Made by a program: the position numbers and the translations under genes
The notes under the pieces: model-generated
Databases searched by the model: none
Seen by the model: the letters and a program-made list of their open reading frames with translations, nothing else
What the model was told of the DNA's origin: nothing
DNA from: Candidatus Gastranaerophilales bacterium
GTDB taxonomy: Bacteria; Cyanobacteriota; Vampirovibrionia; Gastranaerophilales; Gastranaerophilaceae
Length of the DNA: 64,000 nt
NCBI GenBank assembly: GCA_944325515.1
Contig: CALVAO010000001.1
Span: forward strand, 1 to 64,000
Reading direction: 5' to 3'
Shown here: piece by piece, positions 15,395-24,120 of the stretch
Position numbering within the stretch: position 1 is the first letter of the stretch
How the letters are laid out: the number at the start of each line of letters is the position of its first letter

Positions 15395-16294
15395 CTACTT
15401 CGTATCTCCCTTACCCTTCAGAATTTCTATAATTGTTTTGTGTTTATTATCGGAACTCTCTTTAGGTTTTATCCCCAGAATAGACTCTAAATCCGTTTTT
15501 AATGTCATTAAATCTTCATACTTTTTAAGTATTCCGTCCATGCAAATAGAAACATCTCCGGTTTCTTCGGACACGACGAGGCAAGCCGCATCAGAAACTT
15601 CGGACATTCCTATTGCTGCCCTGTGTCTTGTTCCGTATCTCCAGCTTAATTTCGGGTCTTCCGTAAGAGGAAGAAGAACTCCTGCAGAGTGAATTTTATT
15701 TTCTTCAATAACCATTGCGCCGTCGTGCAGCGGAGTATTGGGGTGAAAAACGGTTAATATAAGTTCTGTCGATATTATTGCATCAAGCCTTGTTCCGACA
15801 TCCGAATATATACCGGCATCCATTTCTTTCTGAAAAACTATTAAAGCTCCGGTTTTGGTTTTTGTTAAATATTTTACAGCCTCTATAATCTCTTTTATAA
15901 TATCAACATCATTTTCTACAGACCTTTTATATGGTACGGAAGAAAACAGCATTTTTCTGATAAACCCCGGCTGTCCGAGATAACCGAGTAAACGTCTGAG
16001 TTCCGGTTGGAAAATAACAATCAAGCTCAATGCAATTAAGGTAACAAGTGATTTTAAAAATACACCGAGTATTCTTAAATCAATCAGTATTAAAATTTCA
16101 CTGAATATCCACGCAAAAACCAGAAAAAACAAACCTTTTACCAGTTTCTCTGATTGCGTGTTTTTAATAAATCTCTGGTAAAATACAAATAATGTAATAA
16201 CAATAAAGGCTATTTCTAATGCATTAATCCAGTTTAAAGACCACTGAAGCGGGCTTAAAAAATCTTGTATTAACGAAATTAACGCATCTATCAT
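15395..16294 (-). CDS. cdaA: Membrane diadenylate cyclase CdaA
   Basis: 299 residues. Three N-terminal membrane helices (~22-42, 52-72, 78-96) are followed by a DAC domain. The two signature motifs are intact: DGA at 191-193 and RHR at 223-225 (RYGTRHRAAIG). It joins two ATP to make c-di-AMP, which controls osmotic balance and wall stress in many bacteria. The usual partner genes cdaR and glmM are not beside it; here it overlaps lysA by one base and is followed by yitT. The C-terminal tail after the domain (~260-299) is charged. Confidence 0.93.
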   Translation of the reverse strand: MIDALISLIQDFLSPLQWSLNWINALEIAFIVITLFVFYQRFIKNTQSEKLVKGLFFLVFAWIFSEILILIDLRILGVFLKSLVTLIALSLIVIFQPELRRLLGYLGQPGFIRKMLFSSVPYKRSVENDVDIIKEIIEAVKYLTKTKTGALIVFQKEMDAGIYSDVGTRLDAIISTELILTVFHPNTPLHDGAMVIEENKIHSAGVLLPLTEDPKLSWRYGTRHRAAIGMSEVSDAACLVVSEETGDVSICMDGILKKYEDLMTLKTDLESILGIKPKESSDNKHKTIIEILKGKGDTK

Positions 16295-17601
16295 TATTTC
16301 TTTAACCTATCTGGAATAACATCATACATAATAAGATTGTCTAAAGTTTCTCTATATACTATAATATCAGATTGAGAATTATTTACAAGTACCATTGCCG
16401 GTTTTTCCACCCTGTTATAATTGGAAGCCATTGAATAATTGTAGGCTCCGGTATTGTAGACACATATAAGGTCGCCGGCTTCAATTTTTGGCAGTTTTAT
16501 ATCATTGATTAAAATATCTCCGCTTTCGCAGTATCTGCCGGCAAGGGTGACTATTTCAAATTCTTTGGATTTGAGTTTATTGGCAACTTGAGCGGTGTAT
16601 TCAGCTTGATACATTGCAGGTCTTGGATTATCTGCCATTCCTCCGTCAAGTGCTACATATTTTTTGCCATTTGGTATAACCTTTGAGCTGCCTGCTGTGT
16701 ATAAAGTTATTCCTGCAGTAGAAATAATACTTCTTCCCGGCTCTATATATATAGTCGGAATATCAAGCGAAATTTCCTGCATAGCGTCTGTTACAGCTTT
16801 TGCAAGTGTTTCTACGGAAGGCGGAGTGTCCGCTTCTGTATATTTTACTCCTAATCCGCCGCCTATGTTCATTTCTTTAAGAGATAAACCGTAGTGTTCA
16901 TTTATGCGTGAAATTTCTTTGATTAAAATCTGTACTTCATCATAGTAGCATTTGGGCTCAAAAATCTGCGAGCCTATATGAGCGTGCAATCCTTTTAAAT
17001 TAAGGTTAGTGTAGCGGTTTTTAATAAGATTTATTATTTCATCAATAGTTGACAAATCAAAGCCGAATTTTGAATCTGTCTGTCCGGTTTGAATATAGTT
17101 ATGCGTATGGCACTCTATACCGGGTGTAATACGCAGCAATATATCAGCAGTTAATCCCTTTTGAGCGGCAATTCTATTCAGAAGTTCTGCCTCATAAAAA
17201 TTATCTACAGAAAATCTTCCGATATTGTATTCCAGAGCAAGTTCTATTTCACCGGCGGATTTGTTGCTGCCATTGAATAAAACCTTTGACATATCTACGC
17301 CGGATTTGTAAACTGTATAAAATTCTCCTGCTGATACGGTGTCAAATCCAAAACCTTCTTCATCCAGTATTTTAATTATTGCAGATGTACACAATGCTTT
17401 GCACGCATACATCATTTTTATATTTTTGTAATCTTGAAAAGCCTGTTTATATTCTCTGCATATCCCGCGCAGAGTTGCTTCATCTATAACATATAAAGGT
17501 GTGCCATAACGTTTGGCAAGTTCTGTTAAATCGCATCCGCCGATTCTTAAGTTTTCGTTTTCTTCGGTTGTAACCGGCTTAATTTGTTGATTTATGCTCA
17601 T
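16294..17601 (-). CDS. lysA: Diaminopimelate decarboxylase
   Basis: 435 residues, PLP-dependent. It converts meso-diaminopimelate to lysine. The PLP lysine lies in 'KMMYACKALCTSAI' (~residue 68); 'GFDTVSAGEFYTVYKSG', 'HAHIGSQIFEP', 'LNIGGGLGVKY', 'EPGRSIISTAGI', 'LAGRYCESGDIL' and 'GAYNYSMASNYNRVEKPAMVLV' follow in family order. The Cys-Glu of CESGD completes the dimer active site. It is the first gene of a tight - strand operon (lysA-cdaA-yitT-14107 gene), with a 1-nt overlap to cdaA. Confidence 0.95.
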   Translation of the reverse strand: MSINQQIKPVTTEENENLRIGGCDLTELAKRYGTPLYVIDEATLRGICREYKQAFQDYKNIKMMYACKALCTSAIIKILDEEGFGFDTVSAGEFYTVYKSGVDMSKVLFNGSNKSAGEIELALEYNIGRFSVDNFYEAELLNRIAAQKGLTADILLRITPGIECHTHNYIQTGQTDSKFGFDLSTIDEIINLIKNRYTNLNLKGLHAHIGSQIFEPKCYYDEVQILIKEISRINEHYGLSLKEMNIGGGLGVKYTEADTPPSVETLAKAVTDAMQEISLDIPTIYIEPGRSIISTAGITLYTAGSSKVIPNGKKYVALDGGMADNPRPAMYQAEYTAQVANKLKSKEFEIVTLAGRYCESGDILINDIKLPKIEAGDLICVYNTGAYNYSMASNYNRVEKPAMVLVNNSQSDIIVYRETLDNLIMYDVIPDRLKK

Positions 17602-17658
17602 AATTTCCCCTTCCAGTTAATTTTACCAAAACAGGAAGCGGTTTACAAGCAGTTGCTT

Positions 17659-17901
17659 TTAAGCAGCAGTAATTGACTCGTACTTAGCCGACCTTGAAAC
17701 GACTCCGTAACAGACCATAGTAAGCCTTTTATTCAATTCCAGCATAGTTTTAAAGTTGTTAGCAGAGGTATTCATTGCGCTCATCATATCATCAGCAGAA
17801 ATTCTTGAGACCAATGCTCCTTCATCGTGATTATCTACTTTTTCTTGTGCATACTTTTCAACCAGTAATTTGTCAATAAAATCTCTAGCTCCGACTGCCA
17901 T
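17659..17901 (-). CDS. Small helical hypothetical protein
   Basis: 80 residues. 'ARDFIDKLLVEKYAQEKVDN' opens the protein and 'MSAMNTSANNFKTMLELNKRLTMVCYGVVSRS' makes up the second half, giving two long helices. The second half is faintly like helical flagellar/secretion rod or needle subunits (xxANNFKTMLELNKRL), but this is too weak to assign. AGGAGAG precedes the ATG. It lies 57 bp upstream of lysA on the same strand and may be expressed with it. Confidence 0.55.
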   Translation of the reverse strand: MAVGARDFIDKLLVEKYAQEKVDNHDEGALVSRISADDMMSAMNTSANNFKTMLELNKRLTMVCYGVVSRSAKYESITAA

Positions 17902-18201
17902 AATACTCTCTCCTATATTTAATTGTTGTTCTCTCTATATATATAAAGTATATAAAGTTTAAAAATTTGCCTTTTTGTATTTTAAAAATTTAGTACAATA
18001 TCTGAAATTCAATAATAATCACGAATTTTCTGTTTACATTTCGTAATATTTATTGAAGTTCAAGGTTTGCCTTATGATTACAAAAATTTTAAACATAAAG
18101 AACAGCGTATTTAATATTGTTTTAAACCGGCAATTTGACTTGTTTTAATTAAACATAACAAAGTTGCATTTAAATCTGTCCCATATTACAATATTTTATA
18201 T
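17902..18201. other. AT-rich 300-bp gap before tRNA-Thr
   Basis: No reading frame, hairpin or repeat worth naming was found. It must hold the divergent promoters of the 80-aa gene and the tRNA. Confidence 0.5.
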
Positions 18202-18274
<73 letters not shown>

Positions 18275-18387
18275 ATTCTTTTGTTAACAAAAATTTGACT
18301 TAAGGAAAATATAAATAACCGAGGCAGATGTTTGATAAAAGCTTGAACTATGATGAAATCCGCTAAGTATATAAAAGGAGTTTTAAA

Positions 18388-19008
18388 ATGAAAGTATTAT
18401 TACTAAACGGTAGTTCGCATAAAAACGGATGTACTTTTACTGCGCTTAGTGAGGCTGCAAAAACTCTTAATGAAGAAGGTATAGAAACAGAAATATTTCA
18501 GCTGGGTAATCCGGAAATTAGAGATTGCTGCGGATGTAATTCCTGCAAAGACAAAGGCAGATGCATCTTTGATGATATGGTAAATCTTTTTATAGAGAAA
18601 GCTAAGCTGGCTGACGGATTTGTGTTCGGCACTCCTGTATATTATGCGCATCCTTCCGGTAGAATTTTGTCTTTTCTTGACAGAGCTTTTTATGCAGGCG
18701 GATATGCTTTTGCTTATAAGCCAGGTGCTGCTGTTGCTTCAGCCAGACGCTCCGGTACTACTGCAAGTTTTGATGTATTGAATAAATACTTTACAATTGC
18801 AAATATGCCGGTAGTTTCTTCTAATTACTGGAATAATATACACGGCAGAGTGCCGGAAGATGCTAAACAAGACCTGGAAGGACTTCAAACAATGAGAAAT
18901 TTAGGAAGGAATATGGCTTGGCTTCTTAAGTGTATCGAACTCGGGAAAAAACATAATATCAATATTCCGCAGCAAGAAGAACGTATTTATACAAACTTTA
19001 TAAGGTAG
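18388..19008 (+). CDS. Flavodoxin-like NAD(P)H-dependent FMN reductase / iron-sulfur flavoprotein
   Basis: 206 residues. 'MKVLLLNGSSHKNGCTFTAL' is the FMN phosphate loop. 'CCGCNSCKDKGRCIFDD' (~residues 48-64) is the cysteine cluster seen in the iron-sulfur flavoprotein group. 'ADGFVFGTPVYYAHPSGRI' binds the flavin, and 'ASARRSGTTASFDVLNKYF' follows. It would move electrons between NAD(P)H and an unknown acceptor in the cytoplasm. AAAGGAG precedes the ATG. The Lrp regulator starts 5 bp after its stop and overlaps the aminotransferase gene, making a three-gene unit. Confidence 0.85.
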   Translation: MKVLLLNGSSHKNGCTFTALSEAAKTLNEEGIETEIFQLGNPEIRDCCGCNSCKDKGRCIFDDMVNLFIEKAKLADGFVFGTPVYYAHPSGRILSFLDRAFYAGGYAFAYKPGAAVASARRSGTTASFDVLNKYFTIANMPVVSSNYWNNIHGRVPEDAKQDLEGLQTMRNLGRNMAWLLKCIELGKKHNINIPQQEERIYTNFIR

Positions 19009-19013
19009 ATTTT

Positions 19014-19496
19014 ATGAGAAATGAACTTTTAACGTTGATAGAAAAGAATAGCAGAATTTCCTTGACTGAACTTTCAGTGCTTTTGGGTGTAAAGGAAGTT
19101 GAAATAGCTGAAGAACTTGCAAAACTTGAACAAGAAGGAATAATTTGCGGTTACCATACACTTATTAACTGGGATAAGACTTCAATAGAAAAAGTTACAG
19201 CGCTTATTGAAGTTAAGGTTACTCCACAGAGAGGACAAGGCTTTGACAGGATTGCGGAAAGAATTTATAACTATCCGGAAGTGAAATCCGTGTACTTAAT
19301 TTCCGGCGGATATGATCTTCTGGTTACTCTTGAAGAGAAAACTCTTAAAGAAATTGCAAGTTTTGTTTCTGACAAATTATCAACTCTGGAGAGTGTTTTA
19401 AGTACTGCAACGCATTTTATTCTCAAAAAATACAAAGATCATGGAACAGTTTTTGATAAAAAAAGAGATGATGAAAGAGAGGTAATAAGTCCATGA
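19014..19496 (+). CDS. Lrp/AsnC family transcriptional regulator
   Basis: 160 residues. The N-terminal winged HTH (MRNELLTLIEKNSRISLTEL, residues ~1-50) is followed by the RAM/AsnC ligand domain (~65-140: 'VTALIEVKVTPQRGQGFDRI', 'YPEVKSVYLISGGYDLLVTLE'). Members sense amino acids and control their metabolism. It overlaps the aminotransferase start by 4 nt (ATGA), so it probably regulates the aminotransferase or its own operon. Confidence 0.9.
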   Translation: MRNELLTLIEKNSRISLTELSVLLGVKEVEIAEELAKLEQEGIICGYHTLINWDKTSIEKVTALIEVKVTPQRGQGFDRIAERIYNYPEVKSVYLISGGYDLLVTLEEKTLKEIASFVSDKLSTLESVLSTATHFILKKYKDHGTVFDKKRDDEREVISP

Positions 19497-20665
19497 CAAA
19501 ACCTCTTTCAAAGATGGTAGAAGAAATTAAGCCTTCCGGAATAAGAAAATTTTTTGATTTAGTCAGCGAAATGAAAGATGCTATTTCCCTCGGGGTCGGA
19601 GAACCCGACTTTGATACACCATGGCACATAAGAGATGAAGGCATCTTTGCGCTTGAAAAAGGTAAAACGTTTTATACTTCCAATGCCGGTCTTAAGGAAT
19701 TGCGAGAAGAAATAAGCAATTATTTAAACCGGCGGCTGGAGCTAAATTACAATCCTAATAAAGAAATTCTTGTAACCGTCGGAGGTTCGGAAGCTATTGA
19801 TGTTGGTTTAAGAGCATTGATTAATCCCGAAGACGAAGTTATAATCCCGCAGCCATCATACGTATCTTATGAACCATGTGCAATTCTAGCGGGAGCAAAG
19901 CCGGTAATTATAAATTTAAAAGCGGAGAATGAGTTTAGACTTACGGCAGATGAGCTAAAGAATGTAATAACGGATAAAACAAAGATTTTAATTCTTCCGT
20001 ATCCTAATAATCCGACAGGTGCGGTTATGGAACGAAGTAATCTTGAAGAAATTGCAAATATTATTATTGAAAATGATATTTATGTTATGTCAGATGAGAT
20101 ATACGCAGAGCTTACATATAAAGACAAGCATGTATCTATTGCATCGCTGGAAGGTATGAAAGAGAGAACAATATTGATTAATGGTTTTTCTAAGGCTTAT
20201 GCTATGACCGGCTGGAGGCTGGGTTATGCTTGTGCTCCGGAAAATATAATTAAGCAGATGACCAAAATACACCAGTTTGCAATAATGTGTGCGCCGACAA
20301 CCAGTCAGTATGCAGCTATTGAAGCTCTTAAAAAAGGTGACGATGATGTTAAAGAAATGCGTACGGCTTATAATCAACGCAGAAGATTTTTGATGAATGC
20401 GTTTAAGGAAATGGGATTAGACTGTTTTGAACCCTTTGGTGCGTTTTATGTTTTTCCGTGTATAAAAGAATTTGGAATGACAAGCGAAGAATTTGCAACC
20501 AGATTTCTGGAAGAAGAAAAAGTTGCAGTAGTTCCGGGAAATGCATTCGGAAACAGCGGAGAAGGTTTTGTGAGGATTTCTTATGCTTATTCACTCGATA
20601 ATCTAAAAACAGCAATTGGCAGGTTAAAGAATTTTGTGAATAGGCTTAGAGAGCTTAAACCTTAG
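19493..20665 (+). CDS. PLP-dependent aminotransferase, class I/II
   Basis: 390 residues. 'SLGVGEPDFDTPWHIRDEGI' near the start, 'PYPNNPTGAV' (~residue 165), 'SDEIYAELTY' and the PLP lysine in 'LINGFSKAYAMTGWRLGYAC' (~235) give an aspartate/aromatic-type aminotransferase. It exchanges an amino group between an amino acid and 2-oxoglutarate or pyruvate; the exact substrate cannot be read. It is coupled to the Lrp regulator by a 4-nt overlap, a common arrangement for this subgroup (PatA-like). Its last 11 bp overlap the convergent dehydrogenase gene. Confidence 0.9.
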   Translation: MTKPLSKMVEEIKPSGIRKFFDLVSEMKDAISLGVGEPDFDTPWHIRDEGIFALEKGKTFYTSNAGLKELREEISNYLNRRLELNYNPNKEILVTVGGSEAIDVGLRALINPEDEVIIPQPSYVSYEPCAILAGAKPVIINLKAENEFRLTADELKNVITDKTKILILPYPNNPTGAVMERSNLEEIANIIIENDIYVMSDEIYAELTYKDKHVSIASLEGMKERTILINGFSKAYAMTGWRLGYACAPENIIKQMTKIHQFAIMCAPTTSQYAAIEALKKGDDDVKEMRTAYNQRRRFLMNAFKEMGLDCFEPFGAFYVFPCIKEFGMTSEEFATRFLEEEKVAVVPGNAFGNSGEGFVRISYAYSLDNLKTAIGRLKNFVNRLRELKP

Positions 20666-21665
20666 TTAGAATAGCTAACCTGTCGATTATTGCCTGCGTA
20701 AATGTGCTGCAAGATGCACTTCCCCCTAGATCTGCAGTTTTAATCCCTGCATTCAAGGTTTCAAAAAGTGCTAATTTGATTTTTTGTGCAGCTTCATTTT
20801 CTCCTATATAATTGAGCATTTCTATAGCAGACATAAGCATAGCTGTCGGATTAGCCTTATCCTGCCCTGCAATGTCCGGTGCCGAGCCGTGTACAGGTTC
20901 AAAGACTGCATAATCAGTGCCTATATTTGCCCCTTGAGCAATTCCCAGACCGCCTACGAGTCCTGCACATAGGTCGGAAACAATATCACCATATAAATTA
21001 GGCAGCAAAAGCACATCAAATTGATTAGGATTCTGGACTAACTGCATACAGCAGTTATCTACCAGAATTTCTCTGAATGCTATTTGAGGATATAAAGATG
21101 CTATTTTTCTTGCGCTTTCTAAGAACAAACCGTCAGATAATTTGCAAATATTAGCTTTAGTAACAACACATACTTCTTTTCTATTGTTATTAACAGCATA
21201 ATCAAAAGCAAATTTTGCAATCCTTTCCGAAGCGCCTCTTGTAATCCTTTTTATGCTCTCAGCTGTATTTTCATCAATCTGTCTTTCAATTCCGGCATAT
21301 AAATCTTCTGTATTTTCTCTAACAACTACAATATCAACTTTGTCATAGCGGGTTTTGATATTGGGAAGGTTATAGCAAGGACGGAGGTTTGCATATAAAT
21401 CAAGTTCTTTCCTCAGTTGAACATTTACAGAGCGGAAACCTTTTCCAATAGGAGTTGTAACAGGTGACTTTAATGCAACCTTATTCTTTTTTACGGAGTC
21501 TATTACCCTCTTAGGAAGTGGTGAGCCTTCTGTTTCAATAATATCCGCACCGGCTTTTTGTATATCCCAATCAATTGCAATTCCGGATGCATTAATTATT
21601 TTTATAACAGCATCCGTAATCTCCGGTCCGATACCATCTCCTTTTATCAACGTAATAGTTCTCAT
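20655..21665 (-). CDS. NAD-dependent isocitrate dehydrogenase-type enzyme
   Basis: 336 residues, single-domain beta-decarboxylating dehydrogenase size. 'TLIKGDGIGPEITDAVI' opens the fold. 'FRSVNVQLRKELDLYANLRP' (~residue 82) has the Ser and Arg residues that bind isocitrate. 'VVRENTEDLYAGIE', 'LLLPNLYGDIVSDLCAG' with the metal-binding Asp, and 'FEPVHGSAPDIAGQDKANPTA' follow. It would oxidise isocitrate to 2-oxoglutarate with NAD; homoisocitrate or 3-isopropylmalate cannot be excluded by eye, though the VNVQLRKELDLYAN text favours isocitrate. AAGGAG precedes the ATG. Confidence 0.85.
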   Translation of the reverse strand: MRTITLIKGDGIGPEITDAVIKIINASGIAIDWDIQKAGADIIETEGSPLPKRVIDSVKKNKVALKSPVTTPIGKGFRSVNVQLRKELDLYANLRPCYNLPNIKTRYDKVDIVVVRENTEDLYAGIERQIDENTAESIKRITRGASERIAKFAFDYAVNNNRKEVCVVTKANICKLSDGLFLESARKIASLYPQIAFREILVDNCCMQLVQNPNQFDVLLLPNLYGDIVSDLCAGLVGGLGIAQGANIGTDYAVFEPVHGSAPDIAGQDKANPTAMLMSAIEMLNYIGENEAAQKIKLALFETLNAGIKTADLGGSASCSTFTQAIIDRLAILTKV

Positions 21666-21883
21666 TTTTTCTCCTTTCAGATGTGCTCAAGCATCTGTAT
21701 ATTTTCCGAATTAGTATGCTGTCATTCTAGCATAGAGAATGAATAAAGAAAATCATATTTAGTCTTGTTAATATTGCAGCAGTTATTTACGTCTTGAATG
21801 AAGTAAATTAAAGAAGTCCGTTTTTTCGCTTAATTTTTACAAAATTTAATAATCGTGATAAAATGCCCTTGAGGTAATTTATT

Positions 21884-23197
21884 GTGATAAAAAATGTCAA
21901 AAAACTTGGTGCACCATTGAAAGGTGAGATAACTATTCCTTCGGACAAATCAATTTCTCACCGTGCGGTTATGTTTTCTTCAATTGCGCAGGGGGAATGT
22001 ATAATAAGAAACTTTTCAAGCGGTGCAGATTGTCATTCAACTTTGAATTTATTTAAAAAATTGGGCGTTGACATTCAATTTCTGGATGAAAAAACTCTTA
22101 AAATAATTTCAAACGGTACCCTTAAACCGAATATTGATAGTATATATTCATGCGGAAATTCCGGTACGACTATGCGTCTTGTTTCCGGCATTTTAGCAGG
22201 ACAGAATTTTGATTCTGTTTTAACCGGCGATGATAGTCTTTCTAAACGCCCGATGAAAAGGGTTATTGAACCGCTCGTCTTGATGGGTGCCGACATATCA
22301 TCTATTGACGGGCATGCTCCGCTTACAATACATGGCAGAAATTTGAAAGGGATTGTTTACAGCTCAAAACTTGCAAGTGCACAGGTTAAATCGTGTATTC
22401 TGCTTGCAGGTTTAAATGCAGAGGGACAAACAAAGGTTATAGAGCCAAGCCTTTCCAGAAACCATACAGAATTAATGCTTAAATACTTAGGGGTTGACAT
22501 TAAGAGTGAAAACAATGAAGTTACAATAAAACCCTCACGATTAACAGCAAAAAATATTGATATTGTAGGTGATATTTCTTCTGCCGCGTTTTTTATTGCG
22601 GCTGGCTTAATCGTAAAAGGTTCTGATTTTGTTATAAAAAATACGGGGCTAAATCCTACGCGTTCCGGAATTATTGATGTTGTAAGAAGAATGGGAGGTA
22701 ATATTGAAATTATTAATCTCCACACCGTTTCCGGAGAAGAAGTTGGAGATATAAGGGTTCAATATACGGAAAATATGAAGTCCTGTTGTATAGAAGGTGC
22801 TGATATTCCGCGATTAATAGATGAACTGCCGATTATTGCAGTTCTTGCTTCGCAGGCAGAAGGAGAAACCATTGTTAAGGATGCTGGAGATTTAAGAAAC
22901 AAAGAATCTGACCGGATTAAATGTCTTGTTCGAGAACTCTCTAAAATAGGCATAAATATCGAAGAACGAGAAGACGGATTTATTGTTAGGGGTAAATCGA
23001 GGGGTAAATTAGGGGGTAAACTAGAGGATAAACTTAAAGGCGGTTCTGAGTTAGAATGTTATCACGACCACAGACTTGCCATGAGTTTTTATGTAGCCGG
23101 TCTAATCTGTGAAAATGAAATTGCAATAAACGGCTTTGAATGGACAAAGATATCTTTTCCGGAATTTGAGGAGCTATTTAGCCGTCTTTCGTTGTAA
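21884..23197 (+). CDS. aroA: EPSP synthase with a tandem-repeat insert
   Basis: 437 residues, GTG start with GAGG seven bases before it. It joins shikimate-3-phosphate and PEP. Marks: 'IPSDKSISHRAVMFSSIAQG', 'CGNSGTTMRLVSGIL' (~residue 85), 'RPMKRVIEPL', 'ISSAAFFIAAGLIV', 'DELPIIAVLASQAEGET' and 'YHDHRLAMSFYVAG'. Residues ~369-385 (RGKSRGKLGGKLEDKLK) are a low-complexity insert produced by four 12-bp DNA repeats; it lies just before the DHRLAMS substrate loop. Its last 24 bp overlap the convergent permease gene. Confidence 0.93.
   Translation: MIKNVKKLGAPLKGEITIPSDKSISHRAVMFSSIAQGECIIRNFSSGADCHSTLNLFKKLGVDIQFLDEKTLKIISNGTLKPNIDSIYSCGNSGTTMRLVSGILAGQNFDSVLTGDDSLSKRPMKRVIEPLVLMGADISSIDGHAPLTIHGRNLKGIVYSSKLASAQVKSCILLAGLNAEGQTKVIEPSLSRNHTELMLKYLGVDIKSENNEVTIKPSRLTAKNIDIVGDISSAAFFIAAGLIVKGSDFVIKNTGLNPTRSGIIDVVRRMGGNIEIINLHTVSGEEVGDIRVQYTENMKSCCIEGADIPRLIDELPIIAVLASQAEGETIVKDAGDLRNKESDRIKCLVRELSKIGINIEEREDGFIVRGKSRGKLGGKLEDKLKGGSELECYHDHRLAMSFYVAGLICENEIAINGFEWTKISFPEFEELFSRLSL
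22989..23036 (+). repeat. Four 12-bp tandem repeats inside aroA
   Basis: Units GGGGTAAATCGA, GGGGTAAATTAG, GGGGTAAACTAG and AGGATAAACTTA. Each 12 bp is four codons, giving (R)GKxx units, so copy-number change stays in frame. Confidence 0.85.
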
Positions 23198-24007
23198 AAC
23201 CGCCAGAACTAAAATCACGGCAAAAAGAATATATGCAAGTGCACAGGATTTTCCGATATCAAAATACTCAAATGCGTATTTATAAATAGCATATACAATA
23301 ACATTTGTAGAGTTATTCGGACCGCCGGATGTCATAACATAGATTAAATCAAAGACTTGAAAAGAAGAAATTGCCGTAACTAGTATGACAAAGTATGTTG
23401 TCGGTTTTAATAACGGCAGGGTCAGTTTAAAAAACATATCTTTTGAACTTGCGCCGTCAAGCATAGCGGCTTCGTATATGCAGGAATCAATTGTAGAAAA
23501 GCCTGTTAAAAAGAGAACTATGTTATAGCCTGTAAGTTTCCATACAGATACGAATATCAAAACCGGCATAGCAAGATGCGTGTCAAATAACCAGTTAAGA
23601 TGAGTTTTGAAAAGTAAATTTATACCGCCGATATTCGGGTCAAAAATCCAGGACCAGACTATTGCCGCAGCTACAGCTGGTGTAATAAAAGGTAAAAAGT
23701 ATATTGTTTTATATATTTCTGCACCTCTAATTTTAGTATTTAAAACAGATGCGATTATCAGCGGTATAATAACCGCAAAAACTGTCGTAGATACTGCATA
23801 TACAAAAGTATTTATAAGTATTTGTAAAAATTCTTTTTCTCCCAGAATAGTCCTGTAGTTTGAAAGTCCTACAAATTTTATTTCATTCAATAAATCCCAT
23901 TCCGTAAAACTTAGTGCAAAAGAGCAAAAAATAGGAATTATTATAAAAATAAAAGTTCCTATAAGAGCAGGAAGAACAAAAATTAATCCATTTTTACCTT
24001 TTTCCAT
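23174..24007 (-). CDS. Sugar-type ABC transporter permease (MalF/UgpA-like)
   Basis: 277 residues with six membrane segments. The EAA motif is present: 'EAAMLDGASSKDMFFKLTLP' (~residue 180), followed by LLKPTTYFVILVT, the loop that docks the ATPase. 'SFALSFTEWDLLNEIKFVGLSNY' near the start is typical of MalF/UgpA-type permeases. The import of a sugar or glycerol-phosphate is expected. No MalG-type permease, binding protein or ATPase gene is adjacent, so the partners must be elsewhere. There is a 24-bp overlap with the aroA 3' end. Confidence 0.85.
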   Translation of the reverse strand: MEKGKNGLIFVLPALIGTFIFIIIPIFCSFALSFTEWDLLNEIKFVGLSNYRTILGEKEFLQILINTFVYAVSTTVFAVIIPLIIASVLNTKIRGAEIYKTIYFLPFITPAVAAAIVWSWIFDPNIGGINLLFKTHLNWLFDTHLAMPVLIFVSVWKLTGYNIVLFLTGFSTIDSCIYEAAMLDGASSKDMFFKLTLPLLKPTTYFVILVTAISSFQVFDLIYVMTSGGPNNSTNVIVYAIYKYAFEYFDIGKSCALAYILFAVILVLAVLQRKTAK

Positions 24008-24120
24008 GCTATTATTTTACTATAAAGTATAAAGTTTAATATTGTAAATATTTATTAATAATATATACAAAATAGTATACATTTAAGTTATAATTCATTT
24101 GCGTTAGCAAGGAAGTTATA

